This document shows, in pieces, positions 1 through 6,991 of a DNA stretch of 64,000 nt. A program made the translations under genes and the position numbers. The stretch is taken from positions 248,001 to 312,000 of the forward strand of contig JAHEXI010000003.1 of assembly GCA_023252195.1 (NCBI GenBank), given 5' to 3'. This DNA is from Pseudonocardiales bacterium (GTDB lineage: Bacteria > Actinomycetota > Actinomycetes > Mycobacteriales > Pseudonocardiaceae). Within the stretch, counting starts at the first letter, position 1, and each line of letters begins with the position of its first letter. The notes beneath the pieces were generated by a model. The model saw nothing but the letters and a program-made list of their open reading frames with translations, was not told the DNA's origin and made no database searches.

Positions 1-173
1 CTGAGATCAACCGGAGCGATACCGAGTAGCGGGGTCCTGTCGGGCGGGTGTTTCGGGTCCGTTAGGGTGCCGTCACCGCTCAGCCCGAGCGCACGCAACA
101 GCGTCGTCGGGTCGAGCGGGATCGCCCGATCGGGGAGGGCGAGCCCCCTAGTTCTGCTCGTCCGACACCACAA
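1..173 (-). other. Possible 5' part of an unrecognised minus-strand gene
   Basis: The minus strand is open from the window edge to about position 173. It reads as plausible high-GC3 codons, including the segment LDPTTLLRALGLSGDG. The only upstream start I see is a TTG at 171-173, without a clear ribosome binding site and nearly touching the divergent ATG at 180. No family is recognised, and the stretch could equally be non-coding. Confidence 0.2.
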
Positions 174-179
174 GAGGTC

Positions 180-1049
180 ATGGCTCAACGTCCTCCCGGA
201 TCCGTCCGGCTACTCGACCGTCCATACCTGATCGCCTGCGCGATTGGCGGCGTCCTACTGGTCGTGGTGGCGATCATCGCGGTCGTCATGGTGGCCCCGT
301 TCGGGGCTGGCCAGGCGACCAAGGCCGCGCCACCGCCGCCCGTGGTGGCCGCGCCGACCACCACGATCCCGCCGGCCATCGTTCCAGCAGATCTCACCAA
401 GTTGCCGCAGAGCACCACATACACCGCGATCCAAGGGGCGCCGCTCGATCCCGGCCCGGTGGTGGCCACCGACGGTACTGTGGTGCATCCACGGCGCGAG
501 GTCGTGGTCTACACCTCGCCCGGCGGCGCTCCGATCGCCAGACTTGATCCCCAGCAGATCGGCGACACCTGGCTGCCGGCGATCGCCCAGCAACCCGGAT
601 GGGTGGAGGTGCTGCTGCCCTCGCGACCCAACAGTTCCGCGGGCTGGGTAACCGATACTGCACTCGATCGGGCGGTAACCCCGTATCTCATCAGGGTGCA
701 CCTTCGTTCCCTCAATATGGAGCTGTTCAAGGGGGACCAGCGCCTGGGTAGCTGGACGGTGGGCACCGGCACGGATGCCCACCCGACTCCACCTGGGCGC
801 ACGTTTCTACTCGGTTCGTTCAGTGACTCCGCGCAGCGGTACTCGCCAGTGATCTTGCCGTTGGGCACCCATAGTGCGACTCTCGACAGCTTCGGCGGCG
901 GCCCGGGAACCGTCGCGATCCATACCTGGCCAACGGCCAATGTCTTCGGTACCCGATCCAGCGATGGCTGCATCCGGGTGCCGTCTGACGCGCTCCACCA
1001 GTTGATCCAAGTTCCCCTGGGGACGCTCGTGCTCATCGACGGGAACTGA
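180..1049 (+). CDS. L,D-transpeptidase (YkuD domain), membrane-anchored
   Basis: This 289-residue protein would form 3-3 peptide cross-links in, or attach proteins to, the cell wall outside the membrane. A single transmembrane anchor lies at about residues 15-42, followed by a Thr/Pro-rich stalk. An SH3-like segment spans about 105-165. The YkuD domain covers about 168-289, with the invariant His in IHTW and the catalytic Cys in SSDGCIRV. The usual His before Gly-Cys (SHGC) is Asp here, a variation also found in other family members as far as I recall. The start is ATG 180. A GTG-initiated secreted protein follows 19 bp after the stop, so the two may be co-transcribed. The fold call is firm; the exact physiological role is inferred. 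Confidence 0.85.
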   Translation: MAQRPPGSVRLLDRPYLIACAIGGVLLVVVAIIAVVMVAPFGAGQATKAAPPPPVVAAPTTTIPPAIVPADLTKLPQSTTYTAIQGAPLDPGPVVATDGTVVHPRREVVVYTSPGGAPIARLDPQQIGDTWLPAIAQQPGWVEVLLPSRPNSSAGWVTDTALDRAVTPYLIRVHLRSLNMELFKGDQRLGSWTVGTGTDAHPTPPGRTFLLGSFSDSAQRYSPVILPLGTHSATLDSFGGGPGTVAIHTWPTANVFGTRSSDGCIRVPSDALHQLIQVPLGTLVLIDGN

Positions 1050-1068
1050 ACGAATGAAAGGACAGCAT

Positions 1069-1917
1069 GTGAACAGTAGGAAGCTCGCCGGCGTCAGTGC
1101 TGCCAGCGTCGGTGCTGCCACCGCCGTCGCGGCCCTGCTGCTGGGGACCCTGTCCGGCTCCGCTAGCGAAGAGCCCACCGCCTCGGCATTCGGGATCGCC
1201 GCGCGCGGTTTGCTGCCCATCGACCCGACTCCGCGGGTCGAAGCTCCGCCCGACGACCAAAAGGCTCTCCTTGAGGTGCCTGGCCGGAACTCCAATGGCA
1301 TCTATATCGCGCTTCTCAAGGTCGAGGCCGAGCACAACCGGGCCAAGGCGACGGCTGTCAAGGTGAACATCCTCGGGCTGCGCCTGAGGGTCCTGGAGGC
1401 GACCTGCGACAACGGTCACGGTGAATCCTCGATCATCGGCACCGATGGCGACAGCGAGGGAACGTCGAAGCCGTATGCAGGTCAGGAGCTGGACCTGTCG
1501 CCGGTGGTGAAGGTCGAGTTCAACCGGCAGCGTCGGGACCATGACAAGCTCACGGTCGACGCCGCGGTGGTGTCGCTGCTGCCCGGCGACAAGCACAAGG
1601 CGGTGCTCTCGCAGAAGGACCTTGATATTTTCAAGAGCCTCGCGTCGAGCAACCTGAAGGTTCCGACCATGGACCAACTGCAGGCTGCTCACGCCAAGTC
1701 GGCGACACCGGCAGGACCTGTCACTGTCACGGACCTGCTTGGCGCGCTCAAGATCAGCAACCCGGGTCTCACCGCCAGGGGTGACGGTGACGCGCTGGAG
1801 GAGATCGTGATCTCGTCCGCTAGCTGCCGTGAAGAGCACCACGAAAACAACCAGGGGCCGAAGGAAGAAGCCCCGCCGCCACAGCCTGTCCAGACACACC
1901 TGCCGGTCACCCACTGA
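1069..1917 (+). CDS. Secreted protein of unknown function
   Basis: The protein has about 282 residues, with an N-terminal signal sequence (NSRKLAGVSAAS followed by an Ala/Leu-rich core) ending near residues 30-35. I chose GTG 1069 because AAAGGA lies 6 bp upstream; an in-frame ATG at 1054 would place that motif inside the gene. The mature part alternates charged and small residues and has one Cys pair (EATCDNG and SASCREEH), possibly a disulfide. The tail is acidic then Pro-rich (EEAPPPQP). I recognise no catalytic motif or named family. It directly follows the L,D-transpeptidase on the same strand, so an envelope role is likely but unproven. Confidence 0.7.
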   Translation: MNSRKLAGVSAASVGAATAVAALLLGTLSGSASEEPTASAFGIAARGLLPIDPTPRVEAPPDDQKALLEVPGRNSNGIYIALLKVEAEHNRAKATAVKVNILGLRLRVLEATCDNGHGESSIIGTDGDSEGTSKPYAGQELDLSPVVKVEFNRQRRDHDKLTVDAAVVSLLPGDKHKAVLSQKDLDIFKSLASSNLKVPTMDQLQAAHAKSATPAGPVTVTDLLGALKISNPGLTARGDGDALEEIVISSASCREEHHENNQGPKEEAPPPQPVQTHLPVTH

Positions 1918-2000
1918 TTCCGACCGACACATTCCGGAGGGGCTGGCACGTATCCGTGCCAGCCCCTCCGGCATTGGATGCTCGCCGTAGGATCGACTGT

Positions 2001-2525
2001 GTGAGCCCCGAAAACCGACTGACCCATGTGGACGACCGTGGCGCGGCTCGGATGGTCGACGTCTCTGACAAGCAGGCCTCCGCCCGGGAGGCAGTCGCCT
2101 CCGGTGTGTTTCGCACCACCGAGGAGGTAGTGCGGTTGCTGCGCGCCGAACAATTACCCAAAGGCGACGCACTCGCCGCTGCGCGCATCGCAGGGATCAT
2201 GGCGGCCAAGCGAACGTCTGAGCTGATTCCGTTGTGCCATCCGCTGGCGCTGACCGGGGTAACCGTGGACCTGCACACCACTGGTTGCGAGGTTCAGATC
2301 ACCGCCACGGTACGCACCACCGACCGTACGGGCGTGGAGATGGAGGCGCTCACCGCAGTCGCGGTTGCAGGGCTTGCGCTACACGACATGGTGAAGGCAG
2401 TCGACCCCGCCGCCGTACTCGACGGAGTGCGGGTGGAACGCAAAACGGGTGGCAAGACGGGGCTGTGGAGGCGACCGACGGCTGAGCCGTCGAATGGATC
2501 GCCGACGGCTGAGCCGTCGAATTAG
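2001..2525 (+). CDS. moaC: Cyclic pyranopterin monophosphate synthase MoaC
   Basis: MoaC converts the MoaA product (3',8-cH2GTP) into cyclic pyranopterin monophosphate, the first stable molybdenum-cofactor intermediate. The 174-residue protein shows family signatures: MVDVSDKQASAR near the N terminus, GIMAAKRTSELIPLCHPL in the centre, and MVKAVDP with a GGKTGLW C terminus. GTG 2001 gives the usual length and begins just ahead of the conserved region; earlier in-frame starts would add an unconserved leader. The last dozen residues (PTAEPSN twice) come from a tandem palindromic DNA repeat rather than conserved protein sequence. The mogA-moaE fusion begins 13 bp downstream, indicating one transcription unit. 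Confidence 0.93.
   Translation: MSPENRLTHVDDRGAARMVDVSDKQASAREAVASGVFRTTEEVVRLLRAEQLPKGDALAAARIAGIMAAKRTSELIPLCHPLALTGVTVDLHTTGCEVQITATVRTTDRTGVEMEALTAVAVAGLALHDMVKAVDPAAVLDGVRVERKTGGKTGLWRRPTAEPSNGSPTAEPSN
2475..2522 (+). repeat. Two tandem 21-bp repeats, each with a 7-bp palindrome
   Basis: CCGACGGCTGAGCCGTCGAAT occurs twice, separated by 6 bp. Each copy contains GACGGCT-G-AGCCGTC, a perfect 7-bp inverted repeat around one base. The copies form the last codons of moaC and end about 16 bp before the mogA-moaE start, so they could fold in the mRNA or bind a regulator. Confidence 0.8.
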
Positions 2526-2538
2526 TTCAGGAGGATCG

Positions 2539-3540
2539 GTGACAACAACAACCCGTCGCGCCGTCGTGGTGGTGGCATCTAACCGCGCGGCCGCCGGGGT
2601 GTACGCCGACCGCACCGGGCCAGTCATCGTCGATTGGCTGTGTGAGCGTGGTTATCAGACCCCGGATCCCGTAGTAGTGCCTGATGGTTCGCCTGTGCGC
2701 GACGCGGTGGCTGCGGCAGTGGCGGACGCGGTCGACGTTGTGCTGACCACCGGCGGCACCGGCATCAGCCCCACCGACCGCACGCCGGAAGCCACCGAAC
2801 CGCTGCTGGACCGGCGGCTGCCTGGATTGGCGGACGCCATCCGGTCAGCCGGGCTGCCTCAGGTACCCACGGCGGTGCTCTCCCGCGGGCTGGCAGGAGT
2901 GGCCGGGCGCACCCTGGTGGTCAACCTGCCGGGCTCCACCGGCGGGGTCCGGGACGGTCTAGTGGTCCTCGAGCGGGTGCTCGATCACGCCATCGAGCAG
3001 CTGCACGGCGCAGACCACGTCGGCAGTGGAACCGGGCAGCCTTCAGTCGCCGGAACCGGGCACGGGCACGGAGATGTGCACGGGCACGGAAAAGGAGTAG
3101 CCGCGCCCGCGGCCTCGGCTGTCGTGCTTCGCGCTGTGATCACCGAGGAACCGCTCGACGTCGAGGAGCACGCCCGCATGGTCTCCCGCTCGAGTGCCGG
3201 AGCAGTGGTGAGCTTCTCCGGTTTGGTCCGCGACCACGACGGTGGCCGGGGGGTACGCGGGTTGGAGTACTCGAGCCATCCCAATGCCGCCGACGTGATC
3301 GCGCGGGTGGCTGCACAGGTCGCGGCGATGCACTCACAGGTGTACGCGTTAGCTGTCAGTCACCGCATCGGGTCGCTGGCAATCGGCGACTCAGCAATCG
3401 TCTGTGCTGTGTCGGCGGCTCACCGCGCGGAAGCTTTCGCAGCGTGTGCGGCCCTGGTGGACGAGGTGAAGCTGCAGCTGCCGATCTGGAAGCGGCAGGA
3501 CCTGTCCGACGGCTCGGAGGAATGGGTCAACAGTCCGTGA
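2539..3540 (+). CDS. MogA/MoaB-MoaE fusion, bifunctional molybdopterin biosynthesis protein
   Basis: This 333-residue fusion has a MogA/MoaB-type domain at about 1-165, with the signature TTGGTGISPTDRTPEA and VNLPGSTGGVRDGL. MoaB/MogA proteins adenylate molybdopterin before metal insertion. A linker at about 166-205 is rich in His and Gly. The MoaE domain at about 208-333 is the large subunit of molybdopterin synthase; it has SRSSAGAVVSFSGLVRDHDGG and the basic KLQLPIWKRQ active-site region. MoaE would pair with the MoaD encoded convergently just downstream. GTG 2539 is preceded by CAGGAGG. MoaB-MoaE fusions occur in other actinobacteria; I infer that joining the activities channels product. 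Confidence 0.9.
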   Translation: MTTTTRRAVVVVASNRAAAGVYADRTGPVIVDWLCERGYQTPDPVVVPDGSPVRDAVAAAVADAVDVVLTTGGTGISPTDRTPEATEPLLDRRLPGLADAIRSAGLPQVPTAVLSRGLAGVAGRTLVVNLPGSTGGVRDGLVVLERVLDHAIEQLHGADHVGSGTGQPSVAGTGHGHGDVHGHGKGVAAPAASAVVLRAVITEEPLDVEEHARMVSRSSAGAVVSFSGLVRDHDGGRGVRGLEYSSHPNAADVIARVAAQVAAMHSQVYALAVSHRIGSLAIGDSAIVCAVSAAHRAEAFAACAALVDEVKLQLPIWKRQDLSDGSEEWVNSP

Positions 3541-3580
3541 AGGCGTGCCCCCATCGTGGCGGGCTTCTGGTCGCGGGCGG

Positions 3581-3829
3581 TCAGCCTCCGGCGAAGGGCG
3601 GCAGCACATCCAGCTCGGCACCGGGTCGCAGGGGCATAGCGCGATCGCGCACCGCGACCGAATCGACCAGGAAGCTGCACGCACCCAACACTTTGTGCAG
3701 CTCTACTCCGTGCCGGGCGGCGATCGCGTCTAGCGCATCGGCCACTGTGGCGTCATCGCCGATATCGACACGCTCGCTGGGCAGCCCGGCCGCGGCGCGC
3801 GCCGCGGCGAAATACCGCACGGTCACCAC
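3581..3829 (-). CDS. moaD: MoaD, sulfur-carrier subunit of molybdopterin synthase
   Basis: This 82-residue ubiquitin-fold protein ends in PPFAGG; the terminal Gly-Gly is thiocarboxylated so that sulfur can be passed to the pterin. The N terminus MVTVRYFAAARAAAG and the motif LDVLPPFAGG are typical. It lies 40 bp beyond the mogA-moaE stop in convergent orientation, so it has its own promoter, presumably in the 3830-4304 gap. It would partner the MoaE domain of the neighbouring fusion. No moaA was seen in the window, so the pathway is completed elsewhere. Confidence 0.92.
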   Translation of the reverse strand: MVTVRYFAAARAAAGLPSERVDIGDDATVADALDAIAARHGVELHKVLGACSFLVDSVAVRDRAMPLRPGAELDVLPPFAGG

Positions 3830-4304
3830 GGTGAGCCTCCGATCCTTCTCGACGGGCAGGTCGGCTGGTCGAAGCGTGCACAGTCAATCCCGCGACCGAC
3901 TCCAATGCGCATTCGTCCCCCGCAATCTGTAAGACAACCGATGAAATCATAGCTCAGGATCCCGCCGTCGGCTCGGCTGCGACAACGACTCCCGGTCGGT
4001 GAAACCGGACTTTCCGGGCTGATACTAGCTATGCACCGCACAGCATCTGCTGTGCGGTGCATAGCTCAGTCCAAGGATACTGGGGTCGCCCTTTCCAAGC
4101 CCGTTGTTCCGCAAACGCGGTAAACTATCCCTGAAGTCATCCGCAACTGCGACTTTGGAGATATCGGAATGCTTCCAGGTGGCAGCGGCACACTGCGCGC
4201 AACGCCCGGGCCGCTTCTGCGCATAAGTCGGGGCGTGCCCTGGTCAGCGGCACAATCCGTCGGTGTAGTTTCGTTTCCGTACCTGCGGAGGTATCCTTTC
4301 CAAC
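3830..4304. other. Divergent intergenic region between moaD and the TOBE regulator
   Basis: These 475 bases hold no convincing gene. They should contain the moaD promoter (minus) and that of the TOBE-domain regulator (plus). The main landmark is the 40-bp perfect palindrome at 4027-4066. A GGAGG at about 4288 precedes the regulator. I could not recognise a known riboswitch by eye. Confidence 0.5.
4027..4066. repeat. Perfect 19-bp inverted repeat with 2-nt loop
   Basis: AGCTATGCACCGCACAGCA is followed by TC and its exact reverse complement. The hairpin would be very stable, but it has no T-tract and sits between divergent genes. A simple terminator is therefore unlikely unless it stops read-through; it could be an operator or a dispersed palindromic element like others in this window. 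Confidence 0.85.
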
Positions 4305-4709
4305 GTGCCGCACTATCGGATGTCAGAAATCGCCGAGCTCTTCGGAGTAAGCGACGATACCGTTCGGCGGTGGGCGGATTCGGGGCAACTGACCGCGATC
4401 CGGGACGCCGGCGGCCGCAAAGCTGTAGATGGGGTGGAGCTCGCGGCGTTCGCCAAGTCGCAGGCGCACGCCACCCCAGACCCGTCAGTGGTGGACCGAT
4501 CGGCACGCAATCGTTTCGTCGGACTGGTCACCGAGGTGATCTCCGACCGGGTGATGGCGCAGGTGGAGATCCAGTGCGGACCGCACCGGGTCGTCTCACT
4601 GATGAGCAGTGAGGCAGCACGGGAGCTGGGGCTGGTGCCGGGGGTGCTCGCGGTCGCCGTCGTGAAGTCGACCCAGGTCATGGTCGAGACCCCGGTAGGA
4701 CGTGCATGA
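4305..4709 (+). CDS. Helix-turn-helix/TOBE-domain molybdate-responsive regulator
   Basis: The 134-residue protein has an excisionase/MerR-like helix-turn-helix at about 1-45 (YRMSEIAELFGVSDDTVRRW). A TOBE/Mop domain lies at about 66-132 (RNRFVGLVTEVISDRVMAQVEI and the SSEAARELGL region). TOBE/Mop domains bind molybdate or tungstate, so the likely role is oxyanion sensing with DNA binding, or molybdate storage. GTG 4305 gives the usual N terminus; a GGAGG lies 13 bp upstream, and an ATG at 4320 is an alternative. Its position beside Moco genes supports regulation of Moco or molybdate functions, but the target promoter is not shown. Confidence 0.8.
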   Translation: MPHYRMSEIAELFGVSDDTVRRWADSGQLTAIRDAGGRKAVDGVELAAFAKSQAHATPDPSVVDRSARNRFVGLVTEVISDRVMAQVEIQCGPHRVVSLMSSEAARELGLVPGVLAVAVVKSTQVMVETPVGRA

Positions 4710-4757
4710 TGGCAGCCCTAAGCGATCGGCCCTGGCGCGGGCGGTTGAGGTCGCCGT

Positions 4758-4937
4758 TTACACCACGTACGCCACAGCGGTGTCGTCGTCGCGCTCCGTG
4801 ATCGGATGCGTAGTCGCAGCGTCGCCATCAGGTGGCATGATGAAGATGGCGGTTCCGCCGGGATCGCGCCGGAACCAGTTGACCCGGAGAGAGTGCGTTG
4901 TTGCTGTGCTGCGGTCCGCAATGTCTTGCGCGGTCAT
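4758..4937 (-). CDS. 59-residue peptide of unknown function; possible RiPP precursor
   Basis: Starting at ATG 4937, with AAGGGACAGG about 7 bp upstream, the product runs MTAQDIADRSTATTH, then VNWFRRDPGGT and an acidic, Thr-rich end finishing AVAYVV. An in-frame ATG at 4967 lacks a comparable binding site. The same ribosome-binding/ATG arrangement recurs at about 5674 in a decayed duplicate, where the frame stops after five codons but VDWFRREPAGT is still readable in another frame. Size, position downstream of an HExxH peptide-modification-type enzyme, and duplication make a precursor peptide plausible. No recognised leader or core motif is present, so this is inference. Confidence 0.4.
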   Translation of the reverse strand: MTAQDIADRSTATTHSLRVNWFRRDPGGTAIFIMPPDGDAATTHPITERDDDTAVAYVV

Positions 4938-5086
4938 CAGGGCCTGTCCCTTCGTCCGCCTGTTCACGTTGCCACGAGGAAGATCATCCTAGCAACGCTC
5001 TGCTACGGGCTACCACCCGCCTATCTCGTATCTTTAACGAGCACTGATACCTAGAGAATCGGGAGCGACACCGTCGAATTGCCGTC
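4866..5086. repeat. Diverged direct repeat, copy A
   Basis: About 220 bp, beginning GCGCCGGAACCAGTTGAC and ending GTCGAATTGCCGT, aligns along its length with 5608-5832. It covers the 5' half of the 59-residue peptide gene, its upstream region and the 3' end of the small membrane ORF. Identity appears to be roughly two thirds by eye. Confidence 0.7.
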
Positions 5087-5416
5087 ACAGACCATCACCC
5101 GCAGCAGTGCAGATGCCCGGCCGGACTCGTCCGTTGTTATGCCGTCGGCCCGATCCGTTCCGGCCTCCACCCTGTTGGGCGCTCCCGGTATGGCAATGGA
5201 TTCAGTCGTTGCCCCCGACCTGCCACGACGGATGAGTCGCGCCATGAGACCGATCGTTCCGGCGCCGCTGGCGGCTGTAACCACTGCAGAGATGATCGAG
5301 AGGGTCGGGGACTCGGCGAGGAGCAGGATCACGAGGCCGATGACAGTGACGAACGGGCACAGCAGTGTGAGGGCGCCTAGCGTGCAACTCGTGTCGCTCA
5401 CCAGCCGGTAAAACAA
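5051..5416 (-). CDS. Small membrane protein of unknown function
   Basis: The frame encodes up to 121 residues with two adjacent hydrophobic segments at about 11-33 and 37-60. A basic RLIRRGRSG follows, then a hydrophilic Thr/Asp-rich tail. The first start is TTG 5416 and the next is GTG 5401; neither has a good ribosome binding site. The C terminus falls inside the repeat shared with 5608-5832 and with the 3' end of the HExxH gene, so the tail may be assembled from decayed sequence. It lies on the same strand as the neighbouring peptide and HExxH genes. No family is recognised. Confidence 0.4.
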   Translation of the reverse strand: MFYRLVSDTSCTLGALTLLCPFVTVIGLVILLLAESPTLSIISAVVTAASGAGTIGLMARLIRRGRSGATTESIAIPGAPNRVEAGTDRADGITTDESGRASALLRVMVCDGNSTVSLPIL

Positions 5417-5607
5417 GCCTACGGCGGTTGTCGGGTCTGATCGGTCACCGTGGCCTTCGCCTGGGGATGTACCGTCGGCTGTCCCGCGATATCCCTGCCG
5501 TGCTGTGTCACGGGTCCTGATGAGAACCGCGACGCTTGGTGGCGCACGGGACGCAGTGATAGCCGTGGGTGGTGGCGATCATCGTCGCGCTGGGTGCCAG
5601 CAGGTTC

Positions 5608-5832
5608 GCGCCGGAACCAGTCGACAGGCACTGCACGCTTCGTTGATGCACTGTCCTCAACTAAGTCTTGCGAGCCATCGAGTCTGTCCCCTCGTCCACC
5701 GTCGGTCGAACGAGGAAGTTCATGCTAAGGAAGCGGTGTTACGGACTACCACCCCGCGTGTCACCTAGCTTTACCAGTCCTGATACCTAGAGAACCGGGA
5801 GCCACGCGGTCAGTAGCGTCGAATTGCTGTTC
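5608..5832 (-). pseudogene. Decayed duplicate of the peptide-gene region, copy B
   Basis: This is the counterpart of 4866-5086. The minus strand keeps a GAGGGGACAG ribosome binding site and an ATG at about 5674. The frame then reads only five codons before TAG, while VDWFRREPAGT survives in another frame starting near 5631. It is best read as a frameshifted relic of the 59-residue peptide gene plus its upstream region. A short minus frame running to 5419 has no coding character. Confidence 0.55.
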
Positions 5833-5835
5833 GTT

Positions 5836-5905
5836 CTACCAACGCTCAGCTACGGCCAACCCCGGACGTGTCTCTTACCTTGATAAGTCCAGTTACGTAG
5901 AGGTC
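5836..5905. repeat. Third partial copy of the repeat, inside the HExxH gene 3' end
   Basis: About 70 bp starting CAACGCTCAGCTACGG aligns with 4990-5060 and with the equivalent part of copy B. Here it encodes the intact C terminus LYVTGLIKVRDT of the HExxH enzyme. Copies A and B therefore look like relics of that gene end. Confidence 0.55.
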
Positions 5906-6991
5906 CGAGATCAACCCGCTCAGCCGGTCAGTCGCTTCGAGCTGCTGAATGCGCCACCGTTGGGCGAAGGTGTGTGCGACGTCGTCGAGAGATTCGTGGG
6001 CGAGTAGCTCCAGCACCATTGCCGCGTCATCAGTTACCCAGTAAAGCTGCGGTGGTTGCGAGGCGCGCCCCACCAGCACCCGGTCTGGCGCCCCGCAACG
6101 GCGAAATTCCAGTGGGGTGTCAATGATGTAGTCCGCTGCCACCGCACTCAATCGGTTCGCCGCGGTCCGCGAGGTGCTCGGCCGTCGGCCGATGAGACCG
6201 TCCAGCAACAGGTGGGCGTCGACGCCGAGGTAGTCACCCTGGTCCAGCAGCCAGTGACCGAGGATCTTGCATCGCTGCCATGCCACCGGAAGCAACGACT
6301 CGGGGCTTAGCGGACAGCTTCCCGCGGCGACGCCGGCCTCGTCACCGAACCGAGCGAGACAGGCATAGGCGTGGCACGCAGCCAGGGTCTGCTCTAGTGG
6401 CCAGCGGCGCTGCTGCGGTGCCCACGGCGGGTGAAACGGCGGGCACCGGTCAGAGTCAGCGGAGAGCAGGTCGTGGGTGATGGCCAGATCGAAAAGTTTC
6501 TGATGCGCGCCTTCGTGCACGAGGGCCTCGGCCACCGCGATGCTCGACCGCGGGGTCTTCAGCAGGACGAGTCCGGGGTAGGCGCGCGGGGATGCGGAAA
6601 CCAGCCGTCCAGTGAACTCCGGGTCGAGCACGCCGACCAGCGCGATATGCGCGAGAAGGTCATCGATCAACTCACTCACCGACCGAGCGAGGGCTACCCC
6701 GTTGCGTAGCATGGCCAGCGCCGAAGTGAAGCGTTCGCCGTCGGCCTCGGTAAGCAGTGCGGGTCGGCAGAACGCGGGTTCCAGCTCCGCCCCGACGGCC
6801 CGCAATGCCGCAGCGAGCAGAGTGTTGGCTTCGGGCCGAGACACCACCCGCAGATCGTGCGCGGCGCTGCTTGACGCTGCCAGTGCGTTGATACCGACCA
6901 ACATCGAGCTCACGAAATTCGCGTGACCGGCAAGCGCGTCGCCGATGCGATGGCGAGCTAGCGGACTGTCGATGACATCGAGGGTGAGCAC
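5846..6991 (-). CDS. HExxH-type putative peptide-modifying enzyme with C-terminal PqqD-like domain
   Basis: The 381-residue protein contains HEGAH in EALVHEGAHQKLFDL, followed by PPFHPPWAPQQRRWPLEQTL. This pattern matches the HEXXH motif family of putative peptide-modification proteins (the mod_HExxH type, now linked to alpha-ketoglutarate-dependent peptide beta-hydroxylation in RiPP pathways). The last ~90 residues (VTDDAAMVLELLAHESLDDV through ISDLYVTGLIKV) resemble a PqqD/RRE domain, which binds leader peptides. The only start in frame is GTG 6991, with a weak ribosome site. The frame stays open upstream to 7130 with protein-like sequence (RERRALYQLAAELLEHGDPP), hinting at a frameshift or a longer protein. 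Neighbours on the strand are small ORFs, one a possible substrate. Confidence 0.7.
   Translation of the reverse strand: MLTLDVIDSPLARHRIGDALAGHANFVSSMLVGINALAASSSAAHDLRVVSRPEANTLLAAALRAVGAELEPAFCRPALLTEADGERFTSALAMLRNGVALARSVSELIDDLLAHIALVGVLDPEFTGRLVSASPRAYPGLVLLKTPRSSIAVAEALVHEGAHQKLFDLAITHDLLSADSDRCPPFHPPWAPQQRRWPLEQTLAACHAYACLARFGDEAGVAAGSCPLSPESLLPVAWQRCKILGHWLLDQGDYLGVDAHLLLDGLIGRRPSTSRTAANRLSAVAADYIIDTPLEFRRCGAPDRVLVGRASQPPQLYWVTDDAAMVLELLAHESLDDVAHTFAQRWRIQQLEATDRLSGLISDLYVTGLIKVRDTSGVGRS

Noticed and set aside
1033-2172. Long minus-strand open frame opposite the secreted protein and moaC
   Set aside because: Arg/His/Gly-rich translation with no family features; it is the shadow of two well-supported plus-strand genes in GC-rich DNA.
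4702-4992. 96-residue plus-strand frame antisense to the 59-residue peptide
   Set aside because: No ribosome site after the TOBE gene and a composition typical of a shadow; the minus-strand frame has the repeat-conserved start.
5450-5768. Plus-strand frames across the decayed duplicate
   Set aside because: They begin inside repeats, lack ribosome sites and show no recognisable protein pattern.
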